Shown: piece by piece, positions 37,604 to 49,800 of the stretch
How positions within the stretch are numbered: the stretch's first letter is position 1
Layout: every line of letters begins with the position of its first letter
NCBI GenBank assembly: GCA_002943765.1
Contig: PQWQ01000007.1
Location: 3,040,501-3,104,500, forward strand
DNA: 64,000 bases
DNA from: Psoroptes ovis
Taxonomy: Eukaryota > Arthropoda > Arachnida > Sarcoptiformes > Psoroptidae
Direction of reading: 5' to 3'
Position numbers and translations under genes: made by a program
Notes under the pieces: generated by a model
The model's database searches: none
Told to the model about the DNA's origin: nothing
Seen by the model: the letters and a program-made list of their open reading frames with translations, nothing else

Positions 37604-40477
37604 TCAACACAAACATAAAATGTATAGAAATTTTCATTTTTCAATAAATTATATATCATTCATGATTTGGATATATGATTTGGGATGGTTAAAAAAAATA
37701 TTGTAAATCACACAGTGGTCGTTCATTTTTTCTATGATGATAACAATGATGATGGTTGATGGCTGCTGCGTTTCAATATGTTTGTTTGTGTGTGTGTGTG
37801 GCTGGCTGGCTGGCCGACTGGTTGTTTTAGCTGTTGTCAATTGTTTTATAATCAATTGGTCGGTTAGTTGGCGTTTTCAATTGAAGTTTATTTCAATGTA
37901 TTTTCAATGCATTCAATTCATTGAATGCTTTCAAATGTATTCGGAAGCTTTGAAGCTTCGTAATGATTTCATTGATATATAAAAACATGGAAATTTGAAC
38001 TTAAAACTGAACTGAATTGAATATCAAACGACATGTTGAAAATGTATCCACACAAAAATTAAATAAAATAAATGAACAAATGAATTAAATACAGACAAAT
38101 ACACACAAGCACACACACGCAGAAATCAATTGATTTCAATTACTTTTCATTTTCTTTTATTTATTTATTGTTCATTATTCATTATATTTTACTTCATGAC
38201 TATACACTTTGTGTCATTTTTCTGGTGTTTGTCAATGTGTGTGGTGTGTAAAGTTTGAATGTATTTTTGTGTTCAAAAAAAAAAAAAAAAAAATGAAAAA
38301 TCAATGGGAAAATACATAGACAACAACCAAACTAAACCAAACCAACCAACTAAACAGACAAAAAAAAATGCATTGAAGCACATGCAGTGAAGCAAACATT
38401 TATTTTTAGATGTTTGAAACATATTCACATGTATTTACACATAAACCCAATCGATTGGTGATGTTGTTTGTCGATGATCATGATCAAAAACGTTATCAAT
38501 ACACAGACACATAGATAAACAAATAGAAACAAACAGTTACATTGATCGAATACATTCACTTATATTGATTGAATATATGTAAGAATAAATATTCAAGAAT
38601 ATGTACAAAAACATGTACATAAGAATATGCGTGAGAACATGTGTGTGTGAACCATTGAAGAGATGCTTTATGTAAGATATGCTTGATGGAAGATGCTTTA
38701 TGCAAGATGTTTGATGTAAGATGTTGTTTCTGAAGTAATCAACAAGAAGTGAAAAAAACATTGAATCAATATTCATAGAACAAAAACCATTGATATTCGT
38801 AGGAATATACTACATTTGATAAATGATTTATAATTACGAAAACAAACGAAAACACACACAAACAGTAAAATACAATCAAACAACTAACCAACTAATCAAC
38901 TTAAAGAAACTAATGAAAATAATTTCTTTTAGCTACGAATCTCCCAAACTTGCAGTTTTTGAGAAATATTTCTGCTTCTTTATTCATTCATTTATTCATT
39001 CATTTCGCATGTTTTTGCTTGTGTATTTTTTTTCAATGGAAATGTTTATATTTACAATTACAGTTTGATGATTTCGTAACAGTTTCATATGTTTTCACTT
39101 GAATTATTTATTTATTTAACTTGATATTTTTCTCTTCGTTTGGTTGGTCGATCGGTTGGTTGGTTGGTTGGTTAGGTTTGTTTCTATTCATTTCTTTATT
39201 TTGTTTAACTTGTAATCATCATCATCATCATCTTAATCAGTTGTTCTTCTATCAAAATAATTTTCAATTCATTTTTTCTTCCATTCAGTTTGTTTGTTTA
39301 TGTTTGTTTGTCTCTATTCAATTTTGTTTAAGTTGAAGGAGAAATAATTTAGAAAAATAAGAAGAATAATAAAAAGAAAAAGAAGAAGAAATTTCCTAAG
39401 AGAAATTAATGAAGATACACATGTACACCACAGCAACAGCAACAATCAATCGTACGTACATGTGAACGGTTGTTCAATGTATAAGAAGCTTCGCAAATTT
39501 TTGGATTCATGCTTCATAATTCATATTTTAGAAACACACAAAAAAATAATAACACAAATGTTCATATATTCATTGATTGAATGAAAATTTCAATATTCTT
39601 TTATTGATTTTCTCATACATTTCTCATATATTTTCGCATTTCATCATACTCAAATTCAAACTTACGATTCACCGTTATTAATGTATTTTTACCAGTACAT
39701 TTTTTTCAAATGTTATTTTCATATGCATTCGACATTCTTATTGCATTCGTTTCTTTTTAATATTTACCTCTTCTTCTACTTCTTGTTCTTCGACAAATTT
39801 TTTCATTGATCATCATTGACAATGTTTTCATGATTCAATTTTTCCACTCAAAAAAATGTAATTCTCTTCCTATCTCCTAAGATTAGCTGCCTTCCATTTC
39901 TTATTATTATCAATATTACTTGTATTATTATTATTATTCCAATAAATGAATGTGATAATGATGAATTTTTTTTTGCATTTATTCATTTATTATTCATTTT
40001 CATTGCTTAAATTTTTTTGATGAATATATTGGCAGTGGAATCATTTTCATCATTTAATGAAAAATCGAAATTTAAAAATTCATCCTAAGAAATACAACAA
40101 ATCTGAAAACAAATAGCAAAACACACATGTACCGACACATGCACACGTATATGAATAAATTTATGATTATGAATTGAAAATAAATAAATAAATAATAATA
40201 TTGTAATATTCACACAGAGTTAATGTCTGAAGTAAAAAACAAAATTCATCATAGAAAATGTATGGAAAAATTCATATTATTCATAAACAGCTTCAAATCA
40301 AAAAATGAATAACTGAGAAAATTACTGTGAAATTATAATCAACGAAAAAATGAATAAATAAATAAACAAAAAAATAGCGAATATCAATAAAAATATCAAT
40401 ATACACGTATTCGAAATGCGGAACAGTCAAAATTCTCAAAAGAAAAATTAAGAAATAAAAAAAAAAGATTTCTTATT
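37604..40477. other. AT-rich region, simple repeats, no supported gene
   Basis: Contains (TG)n/(GGCT)n-like short runs near 37790-37820 and a poly(A) tract at 38275-38293. A purine-rich minus-strand stretch ending at a GTAAAT at 39766 is open in two frames, but is low complexity and was not called. Confidence 0.35.
38275..38293. repeat. Poly(A) tract, 19 bp
   Basis: Uninterrupted run of A. Confidence 0.85.
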
Positions 40478-40485
40478 TGTTGGTG
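40478..40485. repeat. 8-bp target-site duplication of the hAT-type element (left copy)
   Basis: TGTTGGTG abuts the left inverted repeat and recurs exactly at 42229-42236 after the right one. Eight bases is the diagnostic target duplication length of hAT transposases. Confidence 0.85.
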
Positions 40486-40656
40486 CAGGGCCGGTCCGAC
40501 GCGGGTGCGAAAGTGTGCGAGGCACGCAGGCGGAAGGCGCTCACGACCAGAAAAGGGCGCCTAGATTTCAAAATTAAAATCAGGAATGATTCTTTTCCAA
40601 TTAAATCTATTATTTTGAAAGAAAATGAAGGGTCTCATAATGAAATTTTGGAGTTG

Positions 40657-40823
40657 TTAACCCTTAGCACTCTAGGCAGTTACAGCGCAAGCGAGCCAGT
40701 AGCTCGACAATTTTCACTTTCATGTCAAATGATCATACAAAGTTGTGACTGAGGGGCGCCTATCGAGTTGCTGCATCACATCTTGTGGTGAGTGAGACTC
40801 AGCGCTCGAGTGCAAAGAGTTAA
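40657..40823. mobile_element. piggyBac-like miniature element nested in the hAT element
   Basis: TTAACCCTTAGCACTC at the left and GAGTGCAAAGAGTTAA at the right form inverted repeats bounded by TTAA, the target duplication of piggyBac transposases. 167 bp including both TTAA copies; no coding capacity. Confidence 0.6.
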
Positions 40824-41437
40824 TTTTATTGTGAATTTTTATTTAGCCTGTGAGAAATCTCCCTGTGTAGCATAAGCTTTCCCGAAAAAAAACTTGCTGA
40901 CAATTTTTTTTAATTAACATTTTTTGCCAAGCAAATTTTACATGCTTTGTCCACGGCGCTTTAGAGCGATTTTTTGAGATGCGCTTAGCGTATCTTCATC
41001 AAACCAGCATAAATAAATAGCGCAGACTTAAAATTGATCATTATTCCACTTTTTTCGATCTGATAATTTTAGGCTATTACTCCCCTCTGGAAATATGAAA
41101 ATTTTAAAATATTATTGTTAAGTTCAACTATGACTGTTTATTAAACATGCATGTCTTGATGCTGATCTGGTGTATATAAACGCTGCGCTTGTTGTATTAG
41201 CTCAGTTGATGTTTACTATTGTCAATAATGACTTTGTGATTTTCATTCTTCAATTGTATTTATTGCTTTGTTTTCATCTCATTATTTTAAACTATTAATT
41301 CCATATTTATCAATCATCTATTCAATCATCAATAAATTATATTATCAAAATTAACAATTATAATCTTTTTTCCAACTCATTCAATCATTTAATAGGGATT
41401 TTCATTTTAAAAATTCATTAGGGTTTTTAGCTAATCC

Positions 41438-41784
41438 AATTTTAAAATTTTGTCACGTGAGAGCCTACTGGTCACTGATGACCACCGCGGCAGATAACGT
41501 GTACAGCATCAACAAGTTTTGAGTACAAAATTGTACCACGAAAAAGAAGTCTGATTCCGAATTTATTTTTGCAATTTCAGAGTTTGTTAATTGATAATAA
41601 ATCTTCATTGACATAGGATAATTAAATAAAATTTTCTAAATATTTCATTAAACATATTTGAATAAATTGAATTAGGTATAATTAATTTGATGTCAATCAA
41701 TGTTGGTCAGAGCGGTGAAAATAAATTAATTTGTCTTATTTGCACCGGTGACCGGCAGGCTGCCACGTGAAAAATTATAAAATT
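41438..41784. mobile_element. Inverted-repeat element of unknown superfamily nested in the hAT element
   Basis: About 40-bp arms. The left arm begins AATTTTAAAATTTTGTCACG and continues through GAGCCTACTGGTCACTG; the right arm on the other strand begins AATTTTATAATTTTTCACGT and continues through GGCAGCCTGCCGGTCACCG. Arms align with one gap and several mismatches, enclosing about 270 bp with no gene. I could not define a target duplication. Confidence 0.5.
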
Positions 41785-41979
41785 ATCTTGTATGAAAATT
41801 CTGATGAATTTTTAGAATGAAAATCATTACAAAGTGATTGAATAGATATGAAAAATGAACCAAAATTAGAGTTAAGAATTTTCATCTTTTCAAAGGACAG
41901 TTATAGCTAAAAATAACCCTTTCTGAGAAAAATCGATAAATGATCATTTTCAAGTCTCCGCTATTCATTTACGCTAGTT

Positions 41980-42049
41980 CAGTCATTCTCAACCTTTTTT
42001 CGCTGCGGCACACTTAGTTTTATGAAGATCCGTTGAGCGCATCTCAAGA
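41980..42049 (+). repeat. hAT-like terminal sequence of the CAG...TTCTCAACC type
   Basis: CAGTCATTCTCAACC, followed by a T-run and GCTGCGGCACACTTA, closely resembles the terminal repeat of Charlie-type hAT elements. The following GAAGATCCGTTGAGCGCATC (42024-42043) is the inverted partner of GATGCGCTTAGCGTATCTTC (40977-40996). Probably remnants of a second hAT element in opposite orientations. Confidence 0.4.
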
Positions 42050-42228
42050 TATCCATCTGGGCGCCAACGTGCAGCCACGAAAAATGCGTTGGGCAGCCAA
42101 CGTGTCAATGCCCAACTGACGTATGCTGGGGTCTTTTCGTAAATGGCTTACCCAATGGGGGTAGCAAAATATGCTGGGGCGCCGGCTGATTTTCGCACGC
42201 ACTCAAAAAAAACCTCGGACCGGCACTG

Positions 42229-42236
42229 TGTTGGTG
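42229..42236. repeat. 8-bp target-site duplication of the hAT-type element (right copy)
   Basis: TGTTGGTG, exact copy of 40478-40485. Confidence 0.85.
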
Positions 42237-42995
42237 TATATTTATGTGTGTGCAAAGAAGTTTTTTTTTATGAAAAATTCATTTTATTTATTTAACTGAA
42301 AATTACAGCAGAAATAACAACAATAAAAGATAAATGTACAGTAAAAATAATCAATAAATGAATGAATGAATGAATAGGTTTTTCAAGGAAAACAAGTTGA
42401 AATTTTTAAATTTTCTCATTCATTTTTCATTAATTTTTTTTTCTTATATTTATTCTCCATTTATATTTGAACGAAAATTTCAAATTTTGTAATATTCAAA
42501 TGTGTGTGTGTGTGTGCTTGTTTGCATGTATATTTTTCAATGTATTTATGAAATTTATATATCCACATTTTCTCCTTTCTCTCCTTTTCACAAATGTACG
42601 CATCAATTTTATGATTCATGTTTAATTTTCTTTATTCATTCATCGTAGTTTTGCTTTGAAAAAATTTTAAAAATTATTATTTGAAAATATTTGAAAGATA
42701 GATTAATATTCACAATGAATCAAAAAATTAAAAAAATTGATTTATCAATTCAAATCAGTTTTTTATTTGCGAATAGATCTGCCATCTGCCATTTTCGATT
42801 TGAATCAATTTTTGAAAGGGTTAAAATACAATTTTAAAATGAAAAATCCATTAAATGATTCATACATTGACCGATTGATTAGAAATTAAATTTCAATTCA
42901 TTCGAACAAATTAAATTTTGATTAAATGATACATTTCACTCAAGATATAACAATAATAATTATGAAAACAAATAACAAAGACAAAAATTACTTAC

Positions 42996-43040
42996 TTGGA
43001 ATTCAGTGATGACAGCAGAATTCATGACAGATTGGAACAT
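42996..43040 (-). other. Candidate first coding exon (45 bp)
   Basis: Minus-strand ATG at 43040 gives MFQSVMNSAVITEFQ, then a strong donor GTAAGTAAT. It exits in phase 0, as the 34965-34995 candidate requires. There is no acceptor close upstream, consistent with a first exon. I recognise no protein family. Confidence 0.22.
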
Positions 43041-43769
43041 TCATTCATTAATTGAATTTTGAGCGATTTATTTCACAAAAAAAAACATTGAAAATGTACA
43101 GAAAACTCGTTTGCGAATGTTTTTATTTACAAACAAACAAAATGAAAAAAAAAATTAAAATTTTCAATCAAATTTAATTCGATTTGTTCATTGTTAGTGT
43201 TGTTGTTGCTGCTGTTGCTGTTGCTGTTGTCAATTTTGAAAAATTCAATATTTTCAACATTTATCATCAATGATAATAAAAATCATCACTGATTGATCGA
43301 TTGATTAATTGATTTGATTAAATATGGATAGTGGAAAAAAAAACATTATTTTTTCTCCGAAATCGTTGTTTTAAGGTTGAAATTTATTTATTTTTTGATT
43401 CCTAGAAATTTTTATCAGGTTTTAGGAAGTTTGACGATCTTTTTTTGTTGCAAACAGATGATGTTCAATAATTTTGATCACGATTGCCCATGCAATCAAT
43501 GAAATGCTGTTCAATTTCGGTCAAATTTTGAAAAAAAAAACAGAAAAATTTTCAAACATAATCCATTTTCATATTGTAACAAGCAGCCAATTTCATGATT
43601 TCTGTCAAATACCAAAGCGACAGTATCGAATCAAATCAATCCATTGGACATTTCTTTCAATGTCCGCTGTGGCCATAAATGGAAACATTGAGGTAATTTT
43701 TTTCCAAATTTTGGATTAAATTTAATTTTTGTTCAAAATTTTGTTTCAATGAATTTTTATTTTTCAATA

Positions 43770-43798
43770 ATTATAATAATAATAATAATAATAATAAT
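43770..43798. repeat. (AAT)n microsatellite
   Basis: About nine consecutive ATA/AAT units. Confidence 0.8.
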
Positions 43799-43861
43799 CA
43801 TAATATAATAATTATAATAATAATATGATGATAATAAATATATGAAAAATCACACACACTC

Positions 43862-43882
43862 AAGAGAGAGAGAGAGAGAGAG
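43862..43882. repeat. (AG)n microsatellite
   Basis: Ten uninterrupted AG units, then CAGAAGAGAGAGAA. Confidence 0.85.
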
Positions 43883-46843
43883 ACAGAAGAGAGAGAATGA
43901 AGATTTGATGGAAAAATAAAATAAAAAAAAACAAAAGGAAAAAATGAAAAAAAATGAAATTAATGAAAATAAACACACAAAAAATAATAATAATTGAATG
44001 ATGATGTTGGATGATGATTCAAATGATGATTGATTGAATGAAAAAAAAACAAAAGAAATAAAAGAGATTTGAAAATAAATTTTTTGAATTTTTGAATTTT
44101 GAACTTGAAAATTTTCGGAAAATTAATTAATCAATTGATTGATTTAAATTTACAGTTTTGATAATAGAAAAAAAAAACAATTAATTGATTATTAGTCCAT
44201 TATTTTTTCGTTTCCATCATTTGGTTAAATATGAAGAAAAAATTTGAGATTTTTTCTCTTTAAATTTTATTCAATCATATGATTCACAATGATTCAATGG
44301 TTGTAATAATTAAGTAATTAATTTTTTAAAAAAAGGAAGAAAAAAGTTAATTTGATAATGATTATAATCATTTAATCATTGGTTGACCATTAATGTCCAG
44401 TGATTTTCATTGTAATTTTATTATCAGAAGTATTTTGGTGAATAATGATGGTCATGATGATCAATTCGATGTGTTTCGATGTTTTATTATTTCGACATTT
44501 TATCCGTATTAATCTCAACGGATAATACGATCAAACAGAACAAATATGAGTGATTTTTCATGTGATGTAATTTGATTATTTTGAAACAAAATTGATTGAA
44601 AAAAATATGTGGATTACACAGAAAATGATGATGATCATACAAAGTGCGAAAATATTTTCGTGTTCAAGAAAAGAAAAAAAAATTGAAGAAAAATCAAAAA
44701 CAAGTGATTCGTTTTTTTTCAGGTCAAAATAAGTGTAAATAATCATGAAAATAATTGAAATAATAATCAATAAAGGTCATAAATAACAACACATTTGGTT
44801 AACACATTTGAAAGATGAATGGTGGTCAATGAATGATTTTTTTGTGATTTAAGATATCTTTGTAATTTTTATCAATGAGTGTGTGTGTTCAATCAATAAA
44901 TCAATAGACTTTGAAGCGTCGATGATGATGATGACGATAATAGCGATGAAAAAATTTAGATTACATTCGTTGTTGGGTGCTTAAAGGTTGTAGGTCATAT
45001 TATTTGGTGTTCGGTGTAGGCTTGATAGAGGTGAGGGTGGTGATGGTGGTGGTGGTCACATGTGTATACAATAAAAAATATATAAGTTATTATTATTATT
45101 ATTATTCTGATCAATTGATTGATTTTTGATTAAATCAATTGATCAATTTGAATTGAAAAATTGTTTCATTATTTTCACATATTAATAATTGTTATTATGA
45201 TTATTGTTTGAACAATTTATAAATTCAAATAAATCATTTAAAATGATATTAAAAGATTTGATTTCTGATTTGAAATGATAATTTGTTAATTTTTACAAAA
45301 GAATAAAAAGGCTGATTCGATTTTTGACGAAAAAAAATGAAAAGAAAATTCGATACGAATTAAACATTTGCAAATGATTCAACAAACAAATGGTTGTTGG
45401 ATTCAATTTTGTTTATTTTTTTTTTTTTCAATGTCATTTTTCAATTATATTTTTTTGACATGATTTGACAAATTCATTTCACTTGAAGATTCAATGACAG
45501 TAAAAATGACAATGAATAAGAATTTTAAAAAACAAATAAATGCATTTACATTTGCATGAAACTTATGCATTCTCTCATCATAATTCTTGATTTAATCATT
45601 GATTCAAATAATTCATCGAAAAAAAAAAATCCTATAAAATTAAATGGGAATCGTTTATTCATTATCATTATTTAGGATTAGGATTCTTATTCTATCGAAA
45701 CTTTCGATAAAAAAAATCATTACGGATTCATACATTCCTTAATTCATTTATCAATGAGGCATATTAATGAAAAGAATTGTCTAAAATTTCAAAAATGTTA
45801 ATGGTATGTAATGTAGTTTGACGTGTGTGTCGATGTGATGTGTGCGTGCAAAAATGATACAATTTATAATTAAAATTTTAATTTTAACAAATTCACAATT
45901 TATTCAAATTCAAACAAACAAAGAAAAAATTAATGATAATAATAATCATAATTTTATTTGATTTTAAAACATTGATGCAATTATTATAATGGATTCATTT
46001 ATTTATTTGTATTTAACCATGAAAAAGGTACGTAATTAGGCAGATTTTGAACAGGTGATGTGTCATCATGTCTGTGATAATGTCTATGTGTGTCTAAGTG
46101 TAATAATTAATTAAAACAATTCGTGATTAATTAATCAAGATTTAAGAGTAAATTAAGAATTTTTCACAAACAAAAAATTGAAACAATTGCAACATTCCCA
46201 TCGACAAGAATCATTTGTTTGTTGACACTTTGTTTGTTGCTTAATTTTTTTACAGAATTTCTAAAGAATTGATTTTCAGAACATGAACGAAAATTGAATG
46301 AGAATCAATTGAGAATCTTTGCATGTTTGTGTTTGTTTTGTTGTGTCTATGTGTGTATGAATGATAGATTTCAATAGATCAATGATTAAATTGATTGTGA
46401 TGAAACAAAAGAAGAAGAATAAACAAAAACAAAATTCAAAATAATTAATAATAATAAACAAACAATAATTGAATTGATGAAACATTTGGAAAAAAACAGA
46501 AATAAAACCGAGAAAAATTTAAATTTAAAATTGAGTTGTTGAATATCAATGAATCGATGAATCAATTGTGATGATGATGATTTATCATTATTTATTTATA
46601 AATAAAAAGAGAGTAATTTTTCTTTTTTTTTTCAAAAAACAAGAAAAATGAAAGATTGTTGCAAATTTGGTTGTTGTGGGCATCAGCTGTTTAGTGGTTG
46701 CTTTTTTTCAATTTTTTGTTTTGGTGATTTCATTAAAATGATTATAAATGATGATGATTATGATTATTATTATTATATTTTCAATAAAATTCATTATTAT
46801 TAATTATTAATATTCACAAAAATTTTAATTAATTCTATTTGAA

Positions 46844-49800
46844 TTAATCTTTGCTTGATGATTGTGTTGGTGCTGGTGGCGGTGCTTCTTTTCTTGGCGG
46901 CATACGTTCATTCATTTTATCTAAACCTTTAGCCTCTTCAAAGCTGGCTATCTTGTGATTTGGTGAAAAACCAGCCAATGCTATATAATTTGAAATATAA
47001 ATAATTAGAAATAGATTCAAGCATAATATTTTCCAAATTATACAGACCATTACGTAATGTATTTTTACCACCAGATAATGCACCTAATGGTAATGTACCA
47101 GTAGGCGTTAATCCTTTCAATTGTAATACCGATTCTGATTCTTCACGTAATACACTGAATACACGTGCCATTTTACCAATAGCACGTATTTTATTTCTTA
47201 TCACTTCTTTACGTGCTGTTGCTGCATCAGATGGTAATGGTACGCGTATATTTCCAACCATATAAAAGCCAATATTTGTATTGATTAATTGTTGAAAATA
47301 AGATGACGATGGTAGGGAATAAGAACAGGGTTATTAGTAAAAAAAATAACAGGGGAAAATGATGAAAATTTTTGTTTGTTTTCAGGATGGGTAAAAATGA
47401 ATGGAAAATGGATGGGAAAAGAAAATTAAAAAAATAAATATCGAGGTAAGTGCATAGTTTGTATCGAAAATAAAATAAAATATGAAAGATTCATAAATAA
47501 TTGATTCCAAAAGCAAGGGTTGAGCAAAAATTTTGAGCAATATTCAAGTTGATTGATTGACGGACATTCCAATTCATGCACATAAAAAATTTGAGTAAAT
47601 GAATAAACGATGAATTGATTGATTGATTGACGGATTCCGATACGAATTTTGATGTGGTAAATGCATTTGGAATGGTTCAAATAAATAATTATATGAGATA
47701 CATACGAAAAAAATGAAAGAAACAAAATGAATGCAGTATTAGTAATTTGTTGTGATATGCAAAAGCATAAATTGGTTTTTAAATTTATATAATTTAATAA
47801 AAAAAAATCAAAATTTTCATTTTGAAACATACCTTCTTCAATACTTTGATCTTCTTCACCTTCATTAATAATTAATTCATCATCTGAACAAATATTTAAT
47901 ACATTGACTAACATTTCGGTTACTTTTTCACCAACAAACGGTAATGACCATGTAAATACATCCATAAAATTAGGCAACCAATATGGATGAGGTGAACAAT
48001 TGAATTGGCGTATATTCATCACGTTATTTTCATATTTGAGTATGGCCGCTTTATTATTATAAACATCCAAATAATTTGGTGCAGAAAATATTGTTATTAA
48101 AGATGGAAATCCGGTTACCAATGATTTTCTATACATTCGATAACTATTTTTTTCCGAAATTAAAAATTAAAATATACTTTTAATGACACAATATTTGAAA
48201 GTATTACAAAAAAAACATACCCAGCATCTTGTGCTTCATGAGCTCTTATAATTGACAATAAATTATTTTGCTGTAAAAATTCACAACATGCTCCATATGA
48301 ATAAAAATATGAACATCCTCGTACAGAATTATGTGTAAAATGTTCTTCATTTGGTTTTTCATTACCAAATTCTTCCAATGGATCTGACCAAAGTAAATCA
48401 CACATTGGTCCAAATGCAGGTGGTTCTTTGAAACGATCCAATTTTTTAATATCTTCTAATGTATGTATTTCAGGTGAAAGACCTTTCATATTATTGAATT
48501 GATAACAGAAATTGGTGATTAATATCAAGGAAAAAATTTAAAGAAAATCAATTAAAAACTAAACATACCACCATGTACACAAAGAAATTGACCATTCATT
48601 AATGCAGCTAATGGTAGACAATCGAATGCTTCCATGCAGGCATCGTATACACGTTCCGAATATTTGATTTTACCTTTGAAAATTAAAAAATTATAGAAAT
48701 ATATTACAAATTGAAATCAAACACAAAATAGGATTCAAAGAGAAAATATTTGAAAAACTGGTTCAAATTAAAATTGAATCAATTCTGTTAATTAAATTGA
48801 ATAATTTCATTATAAATAATTATCACAAAAAATTTTCAAAAATTTTTTGTTTCAACCTCATCACACCTAATCAAACATATTATATCATTGCTAGCAAGAG
48901 TGTAATTGTCTGTATGTTTACCTGAACACACCCAAAGTATAATTAAATAATGGAAATGTTTGATTAAATGAAACTTGTTTCAATTAACTATTTTTTACAA
49001 TTACAGTTTTATGAAATATTTTTTTTATTTTCTCGTTAAAACAACAATCAAATTATCAGGGAAAAAAATACAAATACAAAATGCTTTGATTCACTCTTTG
49101 ATAATTGATTTTAATGATATTTGTGTTGTCCGAAAAGTTTTTGCCGATTTTCAATTAGCGTTTCCATTGATTCGACATGGGTAAATTTTTTGGACAGCCT
49201 GAAACTCATTGAATTATGTCATATCATTTCAATTCTGAGCAATCGTCAATTGTCTTTTGAATTAGTTGTTTGATTTGATATGAATGTTTATATTGTTTTT
49301 AGATTCTGTGAAATATTCTGTCGCCGTGGAAAAAAATTGATTATTTTGAACACGCAATTAATTTCATTGAATCGAAAAATAAAGAATTTCTTTCGCAATT
49401 TCTCGATTGTCCATAGTATCGCTTTGTTTTATTTAAACATTTGAAATGAGATCAGATAAATGTCAATCGATGAATATTCATTTATTTCATTGGAAAATGA
49501 GAGAATTAAAACAGAGAAAATTTACATCCTTTCACTGTGATTATTTAAATTAAAATAAACAATTTCTCGAATGTCCATTGAAACTTTTTGTTAATTAAAC
49601 ATATGTGATCTATGCGTCAATGAATTGTAACAAATAAAGATAATTTGAATAAATAAATGAATGAAAAACTAATAAAAGCAGAAAATATATGTGTATTCCC
49701 AACTGGTAATACATATGGCTTGAATTTCGATATAAATGTATTCAAACATGAAATAATTCACTGATAATCACCCTATTGAATAATTGTCAAATGTTTACAA

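Larger units (their letters stand above)
40486..42228. mobile_element. Non-autonomous hAT-type DNA element with nested insertions, 1743 bp
   Basis: Left end CAGGGCCGGTCCGACG; the right end, read on the other strand, is CAGTGCCGGTCCGAGG. These inverted repeats agree at 13 of the first 14 bases and are flanked by a perfect 8-bp duplication TGTTGGTG. The CAGGGCCGG start is common in hAT elements of animals. GC content is clearly above the surroundings, which makes it visible at a glance. No transposase frame: the one 91-codon frame at 40477-40752 begins outside the element and has no known motif. At least two further inverted-repeat structures lie inside (40657-40823 and 41438-41784), plus an end resembling the CAG-x-x-x-TTCTCAACC type at 41980, so the element appears to be a pile of insertions. 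Confidence 0.85.
42237..46843. other. AT-rich region downstream of calcineurin, no supported gene
   Basis: Microsatellites at 43770-43798 and 43862-43882 and a candidate minus-strand first exon at 42996-43040. A plus-strand stretch at 43652-43692 reads MSAVAINGNIE before a GTAATT, with no partner exon. The minus-strand 3' end of calcineurin lies at its right edge, with an AATAAA-type signal on that strand near 46590-46610. Confidence 0.35.

Noticed and set aside
39766..39838. Minus-strand exon-like stretch rich in GAA codons before a GTAAAT
   Set aside because: Purine-rich low complexity, open in more than one frame, no good acceptor.
40477..40752. Plus-strand 91-codon frame as a gene
   Set aside because: Starts in flanking DNA, crosses the hAT left end and into a nested element; no transposase motif.
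46938..47261. Separate gene starting MVGNIRVPLP
   Set aside because: It is calcineurin exon 8 plus intron read upstream of the acceptor.
47426..48136. 236-codon minus-strand frame as a protein
   Set aside because: It is calcineurin exon 7 read through its donor into intron sequence.
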